Positions 56,674 to 64,000 of a stretch of DNA of 64,000 bases are shown here, piece after piece. The translations under genes and the position numbers were made by a program. The first letter of the stretch is position 1, and every line of letters begins with the position of its first letter. Location: contig JASBTQ010000013.1 in the NCBI GenBank assembly GCA_030148335.1, positions 1 through 64,000 of the forward strand, given 5' to 3'. The notes below the pieces were generated by a model that made no database searches, was not told where the DNA came from, and saw nothing but the letters and a program-made list of their open reading frames with translations. This DNA comes from Allomuricauda sp. (lineage in GTDB: Bacteria > Bacteroidota > Bacteroidia > Flavobacteriales > Flavobacteriaceae).

Positions 56674-57629
56674 AATTGCTTCAGTACAAAATTCACTGTA
56701 TTGCCTTCCTGCAACCTTACATCATACACATTTTCCGGACGTTCGATTATTTGCAATAACAGGGCACTTCCTTCGGAATCCTTTCCTTGGGCATAATCTG
56801 CCACCACTTCAAAATCAGTCTTGGAAATCTCCTTCAATCGTTCGATGGTTGCCTTGCAGACCACGGTCACCCTGTCGGGAAAAATCTGTATCTGATATCC
56901 ATCGGGAATGTTCGACACCTTTACGGGTACTTCGAACAATTTTTCGGAAAACTTGGACACCTTGCCGGAAACCACAGCCTTTTTGATCGAAAACACACTA
57001 TTGTCCAATCCTTTTGGCAATTTTAGGGGCAATTCCCTTGAGAAATCACTGGAAACATTGGCCAACTGTACCCGAGATGTCATAACCTCGCCAATGGTAT
57101 CGATTTCCTTATGGGGCCCTTTGACCACTACATGTCCGGGCGAAACCTTGACTTCCCCGTCCAGCAAATAATTTTGTTCGAACTGGATCTCCAAATCTGC
57201 CTTGATGGGGATTTCCCTGGATGCCACACGGTACATGTCCACGACCAGTTCACTCCTGCCCAGGTCCAATATCGATACACTCTGGGACAACTCCACATCC
57301 ATTTGCTTCCTCAGTTCTTCGTCGGTCAACACATATTTACCATTTTGATATACCGCTTGGGATACATCCACATCAATCCGTTTATTGAAAAAATTATGGT
57401 ACAGGAACTGGAACCCGCTGGCACGGATCTTCGCCTCGATCATATCCTCCGAATTTTTGCCCAACATAAGCGTATCCGGCAAATTGTTATAGGTGAGGAT
57501 AAAATCCGTCCTCGATTCGTAAGTCTCGGACAAGTTACTGATGAACCAAGATAAAAAAGAGCACAACAAAAACAGCGAAAACACTTTCACCTTCCTTTGG
57601 TTAAGACCGCCAAGCATCTTTTTGAACAC
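56670..57629 (-). CDS. YbbR-like domain protein (CdaR-type)
   Basis: 319 residues with a single N-terminal membrane anchor (VFSLFLLCSFLSWFISNL, about 15-32), then three or more YbbR-like beta domains facing the periplasm. In Firmicutes, CdaR regulates the diadenylate cyclase; no cyclase gene is adjacent here, so the role is uncertain. It overlaps both neighbours by a few bases. Confidence 0.88.
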   Translation of the reverse strand: MFKKMLGGLNQRKVKVFSLFLLCSFLSWFISNLSETYESRTDFILTYNNLPDTLMLGKNSEDMIEAKIRASGFQFLYHNFFNKRIDVDVSQAVYQNGKYVLTDEELRKQMDVELSQSVSILDLGRSELVVDMYRVASREIPIKADLEIQFEQNYLLDGEVKVSPGHVVVKGPHKEIDTIGEVMTSRVQLANVSSDFSRELPLKLPKGLDNSVFSIKKAVVSGKVSKFSEKLFEVPVKVSNIPDGYQIQIFPDRVTVVCKATIERLKEISKTDFEVVADYAQGKDSEGSALLLQIIERPENVYDVRLQEGNTVNFVLKQL

Positions 57630-58636
57630 TACTTTTTCTTAAAAAACAACTTTGGAAACAGCTCCTCTGGTTCCTTGCTACTAAAATTAAGCAAGATCGT
57701 TGACTTAAGAAAACCGATTCCGTACCCATAAAATTGGGTCAACGCGGCATAAAGGGCCAAAAAGGCCACTTTGATGTTCCTGTTTTTGACCCATGCATCG
57801 AGAAACAAGATCAAAAAGTAACAGAAATAGAGCGTCAAGGGAAGCCACATCCCGAAAAAGGAAAAAAGTAAAGAGAGACAAAGGCCCAATATAAAAAGTG
57901 TGGGAAACCAGTAAGTGGGCCTGGCGGTGCCCGGGTGCCATTTGTTGAGAATGGGGCGTACCATGCCGAATTTGTTCACTTGGATATAAAACTTGTCCCA
58001 ATCGATACGTCTTTTATGGTACACGAAGGCGTTGGGAAACAATCGGGAATCGAAACCCGCCTTCCAAATACGGAAAGTGAGGTCGGGGTCCTCCCCGGGG
58101 TGTATTCGTCCAAAACCACCCACTTTGGCAAAGGCCTCACTGGAAATGCCCATGTTGAAGCTACGCGGCTGGAATTTTCCCACCGATTTTTCTCCTCCGC
58201 GGATTCCCCCTGTGGTAAAAAAGGAGGTCATCACATAATTGATTGCCTTTTGTACCGTGGTGAACGATTGGTCCGCAGCGTCCGGTCCACCGAAACAGTG
58301 TACAAACTCCCTTTTCAGTTCCTTGTCCACTTCGGCGAGGTATTGTTGGGGAACGATACAATCGGAATCCAGAATGATAAAGTAATTTCCCTTGGCCTTC
58401 TGCATGCCGAAGTTCCTGGAATCGCCAGGGCCGGAATTGGATTTATAGTAGTAGGAGATATGGAGCTTGTCCTGAAACCCTTCCACTACCCTTTCCGAGC
58501 TTTCCGAAGAGCCATCCTCCACGATGACCACTTCAAAATCTTCCTTAAAATCCTGTTTCCAAAGGCTTTCCAAAAGCTCCCGGATTTCTTCAGGTCGATT
58601 ATAGACGGGGACTATTATGGAGAGAAACAGCTGCAT
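57629..58636 (-). CDS. Family 2 glycosyltransferase with C-terminal membrane helices
   Basis: 335 residues. GT-A fold with SIIVPVYNRPEEIRELLESL, VIVEDGSSESS, the DxD-type LDSDC, and GGEDPD-like text (GRIHPGEDPDLTFRIWKAG) for the catalytic base. Hydrophobic helices near 240-310 anchor it to the inner membrane. Donor and acceptor sugars are unknown. First gene of the glycosyltransferase-ybbR-coaE operon; the REP-like hairpin lies just upstream. Confidence 0.9.
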   Translation of the reverse strand: MQLFLSIIVPVYNRPEEIRELLESLWKQDFKEDFEVVIVEDGSSESSERVVEGFQDKLHISYYYKSNSGPGDSRNFGMQKAKGNYFIILDSDCIVPQQYLAEVDKELKREFVHCFGGPDAADQSFTTVQKAINYVMTSFFTTGGIRGGEKSVGKFQPRSFNMGISSEAFAKVGGFGRIHPGEDPDLTFRIWKAGFDSRLFPNAFVYHKRRIDWDKFYIQVNKFGMVRPILNKWHPGTARPTYWFPTLFILGLCLSLLFSFFGMWLPLTLYFCYFLILFLDAWVKNRNIKVAFLALYAALTQFYGYGIGFLKSTILLNFSSKEPEELFPKLFFKKK

Positions 58637-58675
58637 TGAAAATAAAGATGGGAGTTATCGTTGGAATTGATCAGG

Positions 58676-58743
58676 TGTCAAATCGAGCGCAGTCGAGATG
58701 TATTTTGTGGTGTTTTGCGTTCTCGACTGCGCTCGAACTGACA
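58676..58743. repeat. REP-like inverted repeat
   Basis: Two 23-base arms (58676-58698 and 58721-58743) pair with only two mismatches around a 22-base loop. The core is TCGAGCGCAGTCGAGA / TCTCGACTGCGCTCGA and both ends carry TGTCA/TGACA. It sits between fabI and the glycosyltransferase gene; a half copy is at 47191-47212. Confidence 0.85.
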
Positions 58744-58782
58744 GATCAACCTTGATTCTCTGCTGTAGAGCAAATGTATTGC

Positions 58783-59595
58783 TTATTTGCTAAACTCATC
58801 GATTACCTCTTGGCTTACCCCGGTGTTGGAGAACCCACCGTCGTGGAAGAGGTTCTGCATGGTCACTTTTTTGGTGAGGTCCGAGAACAGGCTCACGGTA
58901 TAGTTGGCACAGTCATCGGCCGTGGCATTGCCCAAGGGGGACATTTTCTCGGCATAGTTGATGAACCCACCGAAACCTTTCACACCTTGCCCGGCCGTGG
59001 TCGGGGTCGGAGATTGTGAAATGGTGTTCACACGAACTTTCTTTTCCTTTCCGAAGAAATAACCAAAACTTCTGGCCACGGATTCTAAATAGGCCTTGTT
59101 GTCAGCCATATCGTTGTAATCCGGAAAGGTCCTTTGTGCCGCCATATAGGTCAGGGCCACAATGCTGCCCCACTCGCTCATGGCATCAGCCTTGTATAAT
59201 GTCTGCAATACTTTGTGGAAAGATAACGCGGACACATCCCAGCCCTTTGCTGTGAAATCGTAGTTCTCGTCCGTGTAGGCCCTTCCTTTTCTAACATTGA
59301 CGGACATTCCTATGGAATGAAGGACAAAATCGAGCTTGCCGCCCAGAACTTCCATGGATTGCTCCACCAGGTTCTTCAGGTCTTCTTCATTGGTGGCATC
59401 TGCAGGAATGATCTCTGAATTGGTCTTTGCGGCCAGTTCCTTTATCTGCCCCATACGCATGGCAATGGGTGCGTTGGTGAGCACAAAAGTGCCTCCTTCT
59501 TCATGTACTCGTTCCGCGGTTTTCCATGCAATGGAATTTTCATCCAATGCTCCAAAAATGATTCCTTTCTTACCTTTTAAAAGATTGTATGCCAT
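58783..59595 (-). CDS. fabI: Enoyl-[acyl-carrier-protein] reductase
   Basis: Last reduction step of each fatty acid elongation cycle. 270 residues from ATG 59595 (MAYNLLKGKKGIIFGA), SDR-type fold with FGALDENSIAW for NADH, HSIGMSV, and YNDMADNKAYLES with the catalytic Tyr and Lys. The promoter position excludes the upstream ATG at 59625. Confidence 0.97.
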   Translation of the reverse strand: MAYNLLKGKKGIIFGALDENSIAWKTAERVHEEGGTFVLTNAPIAMRMGQIKELAAKTNSEIIPADATNEEDLKNLVEQSMEVLGGKLDFVLHSIGMSVNVRKGRAYTDENYDFTAKGWDVSALSFHKVLQTLYKADAMSEWGSIVALTYMAAQRTFPDYNDMADNKAYLESVARSFGYFFGKEKKVRVNTISQSPTPTTAGQGVKGFGGFINYAEKMSPLGNATADDCANYTVSLFSDLTKKVTMQNLFHDGGFSNTGVSQEVIDEFSK

Positions 59596-59622
59596 ATGTT
59601 CTTTCAATTGTTGATTGTGGGA

Positions 59623-59655
59623 CAAAGATATTTATTCTGATCCACTATTGCCCAA
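59623..59655 (-). promoter_or_regulatory. fabI promoter (TTG-N22-TATCTTTG)
   Basis: Exact TATCTTTG on the minus strand (59630-59623) and TTG at 59655-59653, 22 bases apart. Leader about 20 bases. Confidence 0.78.
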
Positions 59656-59742
59656 TAAAAGAGCAAAAGACCGCTGCGCTGTTAGAGAATAGAAAAAAGA
59701 ATGGAAAGAAAAGACTCATAACTCTGAACCCCTAACCCATAA

Positions 59743-61395
59743 CTATTGCAACAGTTCCCTTGCATGGGCCAATGCGGACTCGGATATGCTCTTGCCGCCC
59801 AACATTTCCGCAAGTTCCCTCACCCGCTCCTCCACACCCAGCTGTTTTATGTGGGTACTTGTCCCCTGTTCGCTCTCTTCCTTATACACCTTGAACTGGT
59901 ACTGTCCTTTGGAGGCCACTTGGGGCAAGTGGGTAATGGAAAACACTTGCATGTTCCGGCTCATTTGCTGCATGATCTCGCCCATACGGTTGGAGATTTC
60001 CCCAGAAACCCCGGTATCGATCTCATCGAACATCAAGGTGGGCAAATGTTCGTAAGTGGCCAAAATGGATTTGATGGTCAGCATGATACGGGAAAGCTCC
60101 CCACCCGATGCCACTTTCTTCAACTCTCCGTAACTCGAACCTTTATTGGCCGAAAACAAAAATTCGAGATCATCTTTTCCATTGGCTTTGAAGGTGTTGG
60201 ATGGGTTTATCTCGATCTTAAAAGTAGCTGATGGCATTCCCAAAGACGCTAGATTTTCCTGAAGTACCTGCTTCAATTTGGGAACAACACCCTTTCTGGC
60301 TTTGCGGATGTTTTGAGCCCATGCTTCCACTTGTTGGGTAATCTGGTCCACTTCTCCTTTCTTTTCCGCTATTTTTGATTCGATATTGGCAACAGCTTCC
60401 ACTTTTTGTGCCAACTCATCACGTAAAACCATCAATTCGACAACTGTGGCCACATGGTGCTTTTTCTGAAGGTCGTACAGTAGCTGCAACTGACCATTCA
60501 CGACTTCCAATCGGGCCGGATCGGCCTCCACGGTATCTTTTAGCTGTTCTATTTCCGAAGCAATGTCGTCGGTTTCTATCAACACGGATTCAATCCGTTC
60601 ACCAAGCGATTTGTATGCAGGACCAAACTCGGTCAAGGCTTGAAAGGCACGTCTCAAATCGGCCAATCGTCCCAAAATGCCTAATTGTTCATCATTCAGC
60701 AATTGATGTCCCGTGGAAAGCTGTTCCATGATCTGCTCCACATTGCTCAATTGCTCATACTCCGTTTCCAACTCCTCCTGCATGCCTTCTTTCAACTTGG
60801 CATCTTCCAGTTCCTTCAGCAAAAAACTGTTGTATTCATGCTCCTTGTCCGCATTGGACTGGAACGTTTCCAATTCTTTCAGCTCTTTGGCGGCCTTCTT
60901 CAGCAGTTGCAATTGCGCCCCATATTCCTTTAAGTTATCGGCATTTCCGGCCAAGGCATCTACCACCTTCATCTGGAAGTCGTTTTCCGTGAGCCGCATG
61001 GTCTGGTGTTGGGAATGCACATCCACCAATTGGTCGCCCAAAGCCTTCAACACATCCAAAGTGACTGGGGTGTCGTTCACAAAGGCCCTGGATTTACCAC
61101 TGGGCAGGATTTCCCGACGGAGAATGGTTACATCTTCATAATCCAGGTCATTTTCCTTGAAAAATTGTTGGAGTTGGTACTTTGAAAGGTCAAACTCAGC
61201 CTCAATGACACATTTTTGCTCCTCGTTCTTCAAGGAAGTGAGGTCGGCACGCTTGCCCAGCACCAAGGAAAGACCTCCCAACAAGATGGACTTCCCTGCC
61301 CCGGTTTCCCCTGTGATGGTAGTGAAACCTTTGGGAAACGCAACGTTCACATCGTCTATCAACGCATAATTTTGGATGGAAAGATTTGTCAGCAA
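59743..61395 (-). CDS. recN: DNA repair protein RecN
   Basis: SMC-like ATPase for double-strand break repair. 550 residues: Walker A GETGAGKSILLGG (about 32), long coiled-coil arms (about 150-360), the C-terminal signature SGGELSRIML and Walker B LMFDEIDTGVSG. It is the last gene of the bamD-rpoZ-coaBC-porD-recN operon, an order typical of Bacteroidota. Confidence 0.96.
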   Translation of the reverse strand: MLTNLSIQNYALIDDVNVAFPKGFTTITGETGAGKSILLGGLSLVLGKRADLTSLKNEEQKCVIEAEFDLSKYQLQQFFKENDLDYEDVTILRREILPSGKSRAFVNDTPVTLDVLKALGDQLVDVHSQHQTMRLTENDFQMKVVDALAGNADNLKEYGAQLQLLKKAAKELKELETFQSNADKEHEYNSFLLKELEDAKLKEGMQEELETEYEQLSNVEQIMEQLSTGHQLLNDEQLGILGRLADLRRAFQALTEFGPAYKSLGERIESVLIETDDIASEIEQLKDTVEADPARLEVVNGQLQLLYDLQKKHHVATVVELMVLRDELAQKVEAVANIESKIAEKKGEVDQITQQVEAWAQNIRKARKGVVPKLKQVLQENLASLGMPSATFKIEINPSNTFKANGKDDLEFLFSANKGSSYGELKKVASGGELSRIMLTIKSILATYEHLPTLMFDEIDTGVSGEISNRMGEIMQQMSRNMQVFSITHLPQVASKGQYQFKVYKEESEQGTSTHIKQLGVEERVRELAEMLGGKSISESALAHARELLQ

Positions 61396-61441
61396 TTCTG
61401 AAGATTTTATCCGTAAATATAAATCTCTTTATAGAACTGCA

Positions 61442-62332
61442 CTAGTATTTTATCTCATTCCAAGTGTTGGAATAGAATGGCGCCACTTTGTTGAGGGTTT
61501 CCTTCAGTTTGACGATATCCACCGTGGGGCCATCGGAAAAGATGTTCTGGATCTCCTCGGACTTGGCATCAAAAAAGGTTTGGATCAAAAAGGCATTGGG
61601 CCTTCGTTGCACCAAGGTCTCGAAAAGCCGAAGGCTTCCTGCAACGATCTGCTTGCCGGTGCTGTTGTTGTCCGCCAAAATGTCCAATCCCTTCCGGTGG
61701 TAGTTGTACATGGCTATGCGGTATTCCCTGAACGAGTTGCTGAGCAGGTTGTCCACCAATTCAAAGCGGGTGCGCTGCCCTGTTTCCTGGCTCCATCCGC
61801 TATAACTGGAACTCTGGGCCTGGGTAACGATGTTCTGGGCCCTTCGGTAAAAATCGTCCCCTCCCTCCAATGAAAACGTATCGGCATCCAATCCCAAAAC
61901 CAGATATACATAATACGATATGACGGCAACCAGATTGGAATCGAAAGAATTGGGATTATAGACCAAGGGCTGGAATTCCTGGTACTGAAAATTGAAGGCA
62001 TCGTCCTTATAATTGAACACAGGACTTTCGTAGGAGGTATTGAAAACGGGTCTTGAGGACTGAATCTGTATGGTGGCCTCAAAACGGTCCGATTCGTATT
62101 GGGTCACTGTGATGAACATCCGGGCATTTACCCGTTCGTTCTCCCGATATACTCTGTTTGTCCATTTATTTTTGTTGACCAAGTCGTTCAACGAACGCTC
62201 CAAAGTCTTGAAAATCTGTTGGTTGGTCTGCCCAACCTGATCGGAATTGACCGTGACCACGCAATTGAGTTCTTGGGCGGAGACCGTCAAAGAAATGAAA
62301 AGTAAAAAAATGGACAACAGTGTCTTACGCAT
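61442..62332 (-). CDS. DUF4835 protein, type IX secretion PorD-like
   Basis: 296 residues with signal peptide ending VSAQ. The mature part has CVVTVNSDQVGQTN, a beta-rich core and the helical end KLKETLNKVAPFYSNTWNEIKY. The DUF4835 family corresponds to PorD, a protein named among type IX secretion system genes. Its place between coaBC and recN is the standard one. Overlaps coaBC by eight bases. Confidence 0.88.
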   Translation of the reverse strand: MRKTLLSIFLLFISLTVSAQELNCVVTVNSDQVGQTNQQIFKTLERSLNDLVNKNKWTNRVYRENERVNARMFITVTQYESDRFEATIQIQSSRPVFNTSYESPVFNYKDDAFNFQYQEFQPLVYNPNSFDSNLVAVISYYVYLVLGLDADTFSLEGGDDFYRRAQNIVTQAQSSSYSGWSQETGQRTRFELVDNLLSNSFREYRIAMYNYHRKGLDILADNNSTGKQIVAGSLRLFETLVQRRPNAFLIQTFFDAKSEEIQNIFSDGPTVDIVKLKETLNKVAPFYSNTWNEIKY

Positions 62333-63530
62333 GGATCTTGGAGATGATTTCTTCCCAAATGTCCGAGGCCACTTCGGGCTTCGTCTTCAATCCAAACGTT
62401 TTTATGTCCAAATTCTTATCAATGAAGGTAATTTTATTGGTCCCTGCTCCAAAACCTGCACCGTCTTCCTTCAGCGAATTCAAGACAATACCGTCCAGGT
62501 TCTTGCGTTTCAGCTTGCCCTTCGCATTCTCCAACTCATTTTCGGTCTCCAAGGCAAAGCCCACCAAAAACTGGTGCGTTTTTTCTTCTCCTAGGGACAG
62601 GAGGATGTCGGGATTCCGTTCCAACTCGATCTGCATATCGCCGTCCTTCTTCTTGATCTTTTCCGTTGCCACCCGTTTGGGTCGGTAGTCGGCGACCGCG
62701 GCTGCACAGATGGCCACATCCACATTTTTGTAGTGGCGATGGCAGGCATCGTACATTTCCCGTGCCGATGTGACCCTGATCAATTCAACAGAACTATGTT
62801 CCAGGTTCAAATAGGTCGGGCCGGACACTAAAATCACCTTTGCCCCAAGGTTTGCTGCCTTTTTGGCCAGCTCAAAGCCCATGGTGCCCGATGAATGGTT
62901 GCCCAAAAAACGGACGGGGTCTATGGCTTCGTAGGTCGGTCCCGCAGTGATCAGTACCTTTTTGCCACTCAAGGGCAATCCTTTGGCCATATGCTCTTCG
63001 ATGAACTTTACAATGTTTTCCGGTTCCGCCATGCGCCCCTCCCCATGAAGGCCACTGGCCAATTCCCCGGTTTCGGCAGGTATCATGGTATTTCCAAAGG
63101 ACTCCAATTTTTCGATGGAGTTTTTGGTTGATGGATGTTTGTACATGTCCAAATCCATAGCGGGTGCAAAATAGACAGGGCATTTTGCGGAAAGATAGGT
63201 GGCCAAAAGTAAATTGTCGCAAGTGCCGTTGGCCATTTTGGAAAGCGTGTTGGCCGTCGCTGGGGCAATGATCATGATATCTGCCCAAAGGCCCAGTTCC
63301 ACATGGTTGTTCCATGTGATGCTCCCATCCTCTTCGTTCACAAAATCCAGCAGAACGGGATTTTTGGACAAGGTGGACAGCGTGAGGGGGGGAACAAAAG
63401 AGCTGGCACTATCGGTCATCACTATTTTGACCTGGGCACCAGCTTTGATCAGTAACCTAACCAGAAATGTGGTCTTGTACGCGGCAATTCCCCCGGAAAT
63501 ACCCAAAAGGATGTTCTTACCGCCAAGCAT
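62325..63530 (-). CDS. coaBC: Bifunctional phosphopantothenoylcysteine decarboxylase / phosphopantothenate--cysteine ligase
   Basis: Two consecutive steps of CoA synthesis. 401 residues: N-terminal FMN-dependent CoaC (about 1-180, LLGISGGIAAYK, catalytic His in WNNHVELG, PAMDLDMY) and C-terminal CoaB (about 190-400, VLITAGPTYEAIDPVRFLGNHSSG, AAAVADYRP). It overlaps porD by eight bases and follows rpoZ by three. Confidence 0.96.
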   Translation of the reverse strand: MLGGKNILLGISGGIAAYKTTFLVRLLIKAGAQVKIVMTDSASSFVPPLTLSTLSKNPVLLDFVNEEDGSITWNNHVELGLWADIMIIAPATANTLSKMANGTCDNLLLATYLSAKCPVYFAPAMDLDMYKHPSTKNSIEKLESFGNTMIPAETGELASGLHGEGRMAEPENIVKFIEEHMAKGLPLSGKKVLITAGPTYEAIDPVRFLGNHSSGTMGFELAKKAANLGAKVILVSGPTYLNLEHSSVELIRVTSAREMYDACHRHYKNVDVAICAAAVADYRPKRVATEKIKKKDGDMQIELERNPDILLSLGEEKTHQFLVGFALETENELENAKGKLKRKNLDGIVLNSLKEDGAGFGAGTNKITFIDKNLDIKTFGLKTKPEVASDIWEEIISKIHA

Positions 63531-63533
63531 TTC

Positions 63534-63860
63534 TTAGGCGTCTTTCTCTGTGTTCCTGTAATAGATTTTGTCTTCCAACCACTCCTGTATGGCCAAGGCG
63601 TGCGGTTTAGGCAGTTTTTCGTAGAACTTGGACACCTCGATCTGTTCTTTGTTCTCGAAGACCTCTTCCAAACTGTCACTGTAGGTAGCAAATTCTTCCA
63701 ATTTTTCCAACAACTCCTTTTTGATGTCGGAATTGATTTGGATAGCACGCTTGGATGCTATGGAAATGGCTTCATAAATGTTGCCGGTCTTGGCATCGAA
63801 CTCGTTCCTGTTAAGGGTAGCAGTGGAAACTGGAGCTTTTGTATTCTTCAAATCTTGCAT
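63534..63860 (-). CDS. rpoZ: DNA-directed RNA polymerase omega subunit (Rpb6-like)
   Basis: 108 residues of the Bacteroidota omega type, with TGNIYEAISIASKRAIQINSD (the Rpb6/omega helix) and a C-terminal acidic helix region. It is located between bamD and coaBC, as usual in this group. Confidence 0.9.
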   Translation of the reverse strand: MQDLKNTKAPVSTATLNRNEFDAKTGNIYEAISIASKRAIQINSDIKKELLEKLEEFATYSDSLEEVFENKEQIEVSKFYEKLPKPHALAIQEWLEDKIYYRNTEKDA

Positions 63861-63882
63861 AATGTGTGCAGCTTTAAACTTT

Positions 63883-64000
63883 TTATTTTGAAACGGTGGC
63901 GGTATAGGCGCTCAATTCCTTCTGGATGGCCTTGGCAAGGTCGTCCGCCTCGTCCTTGAACTTGCTTTCAGGAAAATAGCGCATTAGGTTGTTATATGAT
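63883..64000 (-). CDS. bamD: Outer membrane assembly lipoprotein BamD, C-terminal part
   Basis: The minus strand is open from the window edge to a TAA at 63885-63883. The last 39 residues include YNNLMRYFPESKFKDEAD, a TPR-type helix pair with the Tyr-Pro-x-Ser-x-Tyr/Phe pattern of BamD. Position upstream of rpoZ-coaBC-porD-recN supports it. The 5' part lies outside the window. Confidence 0.75.
   Translation of the reverse strand, partial: SYNNLMRYFPESKFKDEADDLAKAIQKELSAYTATVSK

Overview
The window is a chromosomal segment of a marine-type Flavobacteriaceae (Bacteroidota), probably near Muricauda/Allomuricauda. The evidence is promoters of the Bacteroidota form (TTG, 18-23 bp, TAnnTTTG), many lipoproteins and DUF families of that group (DUF4835/PorD, DUF6503), an RprX/RprY pair, the bacillithiol protein YtxJ, a short LeuA without regulatory domain, and the gene order bamD-rpoZ-coaBC-porD-recN. 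No rRNA, tRNA, transposase, integrase or CRISPR array was seen. The only structural RNA gene recognised is the SRP RNA.

Layout. 0-22.8 kb is core: an atypical NarL-type regulator, dnaK, L-serine dehydratase, panB, an RluA-family pseudouridine synthase, leuA and leuB, pheT, a fasciclin protein, a YbiT-type ABC-F ATPase, two TlpA-like lipoproteins (one lacking the redox cysteines), a small transaldolase, an SDR enzyme, ffs, a glutaminyl cyclotransferase and an acyl-CoA thioesterase.

22.8-28.3 kb is an accessory island. It is flanked by a direct repeat of the thioesterase 3' end. It carries a secreted 1041-residue FnIII polymorphic toxin on the minus strand with a coupled immunity gene, then a promoterless displaced toxin tip with its own presumed immunity gene, a DUF7660-like gene, a relic of a third cassette joint, and another immunity paralogue. 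The three joints share a nearly identical sequence, so the locus looks like a toxin-tip switching array.

28.6-33.7 kb is a signalling cluster: a LytTR regulator with a degenerate receiver, two tiny lipoproteins behind a tandem operator, a TPR lipoprotein histidine kinase, a NarL-type regulator and an unknown protein. The combination of small exported peptides, a kinase and LytTR recalls peptide signalling systems, but that reading is inference.

33.7-64 kb is core again: glyA, a lipoprotein, ytxJ, clpB, a GntP permease-RidA-M19 dipeptidase operon, a TetR regulator, a phosphohistidine-phosphatase-like lipoprotein, smpB, pcm, a long co-directional run (Gfo/Idh oxidoreductase, hbd, DUF1015, YggS, DnaQ/GIY-YIG nuclease, potassium channel, miaA, gntK), rprXY, coaE-ybbR-glycosyltransferase, a REP-like hairpin, fabI, and the recN-porD-coaBC-rpoZ-bamD operon, cut by the window end. 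Convergent core genes repeatedly share overlapping stop codons.
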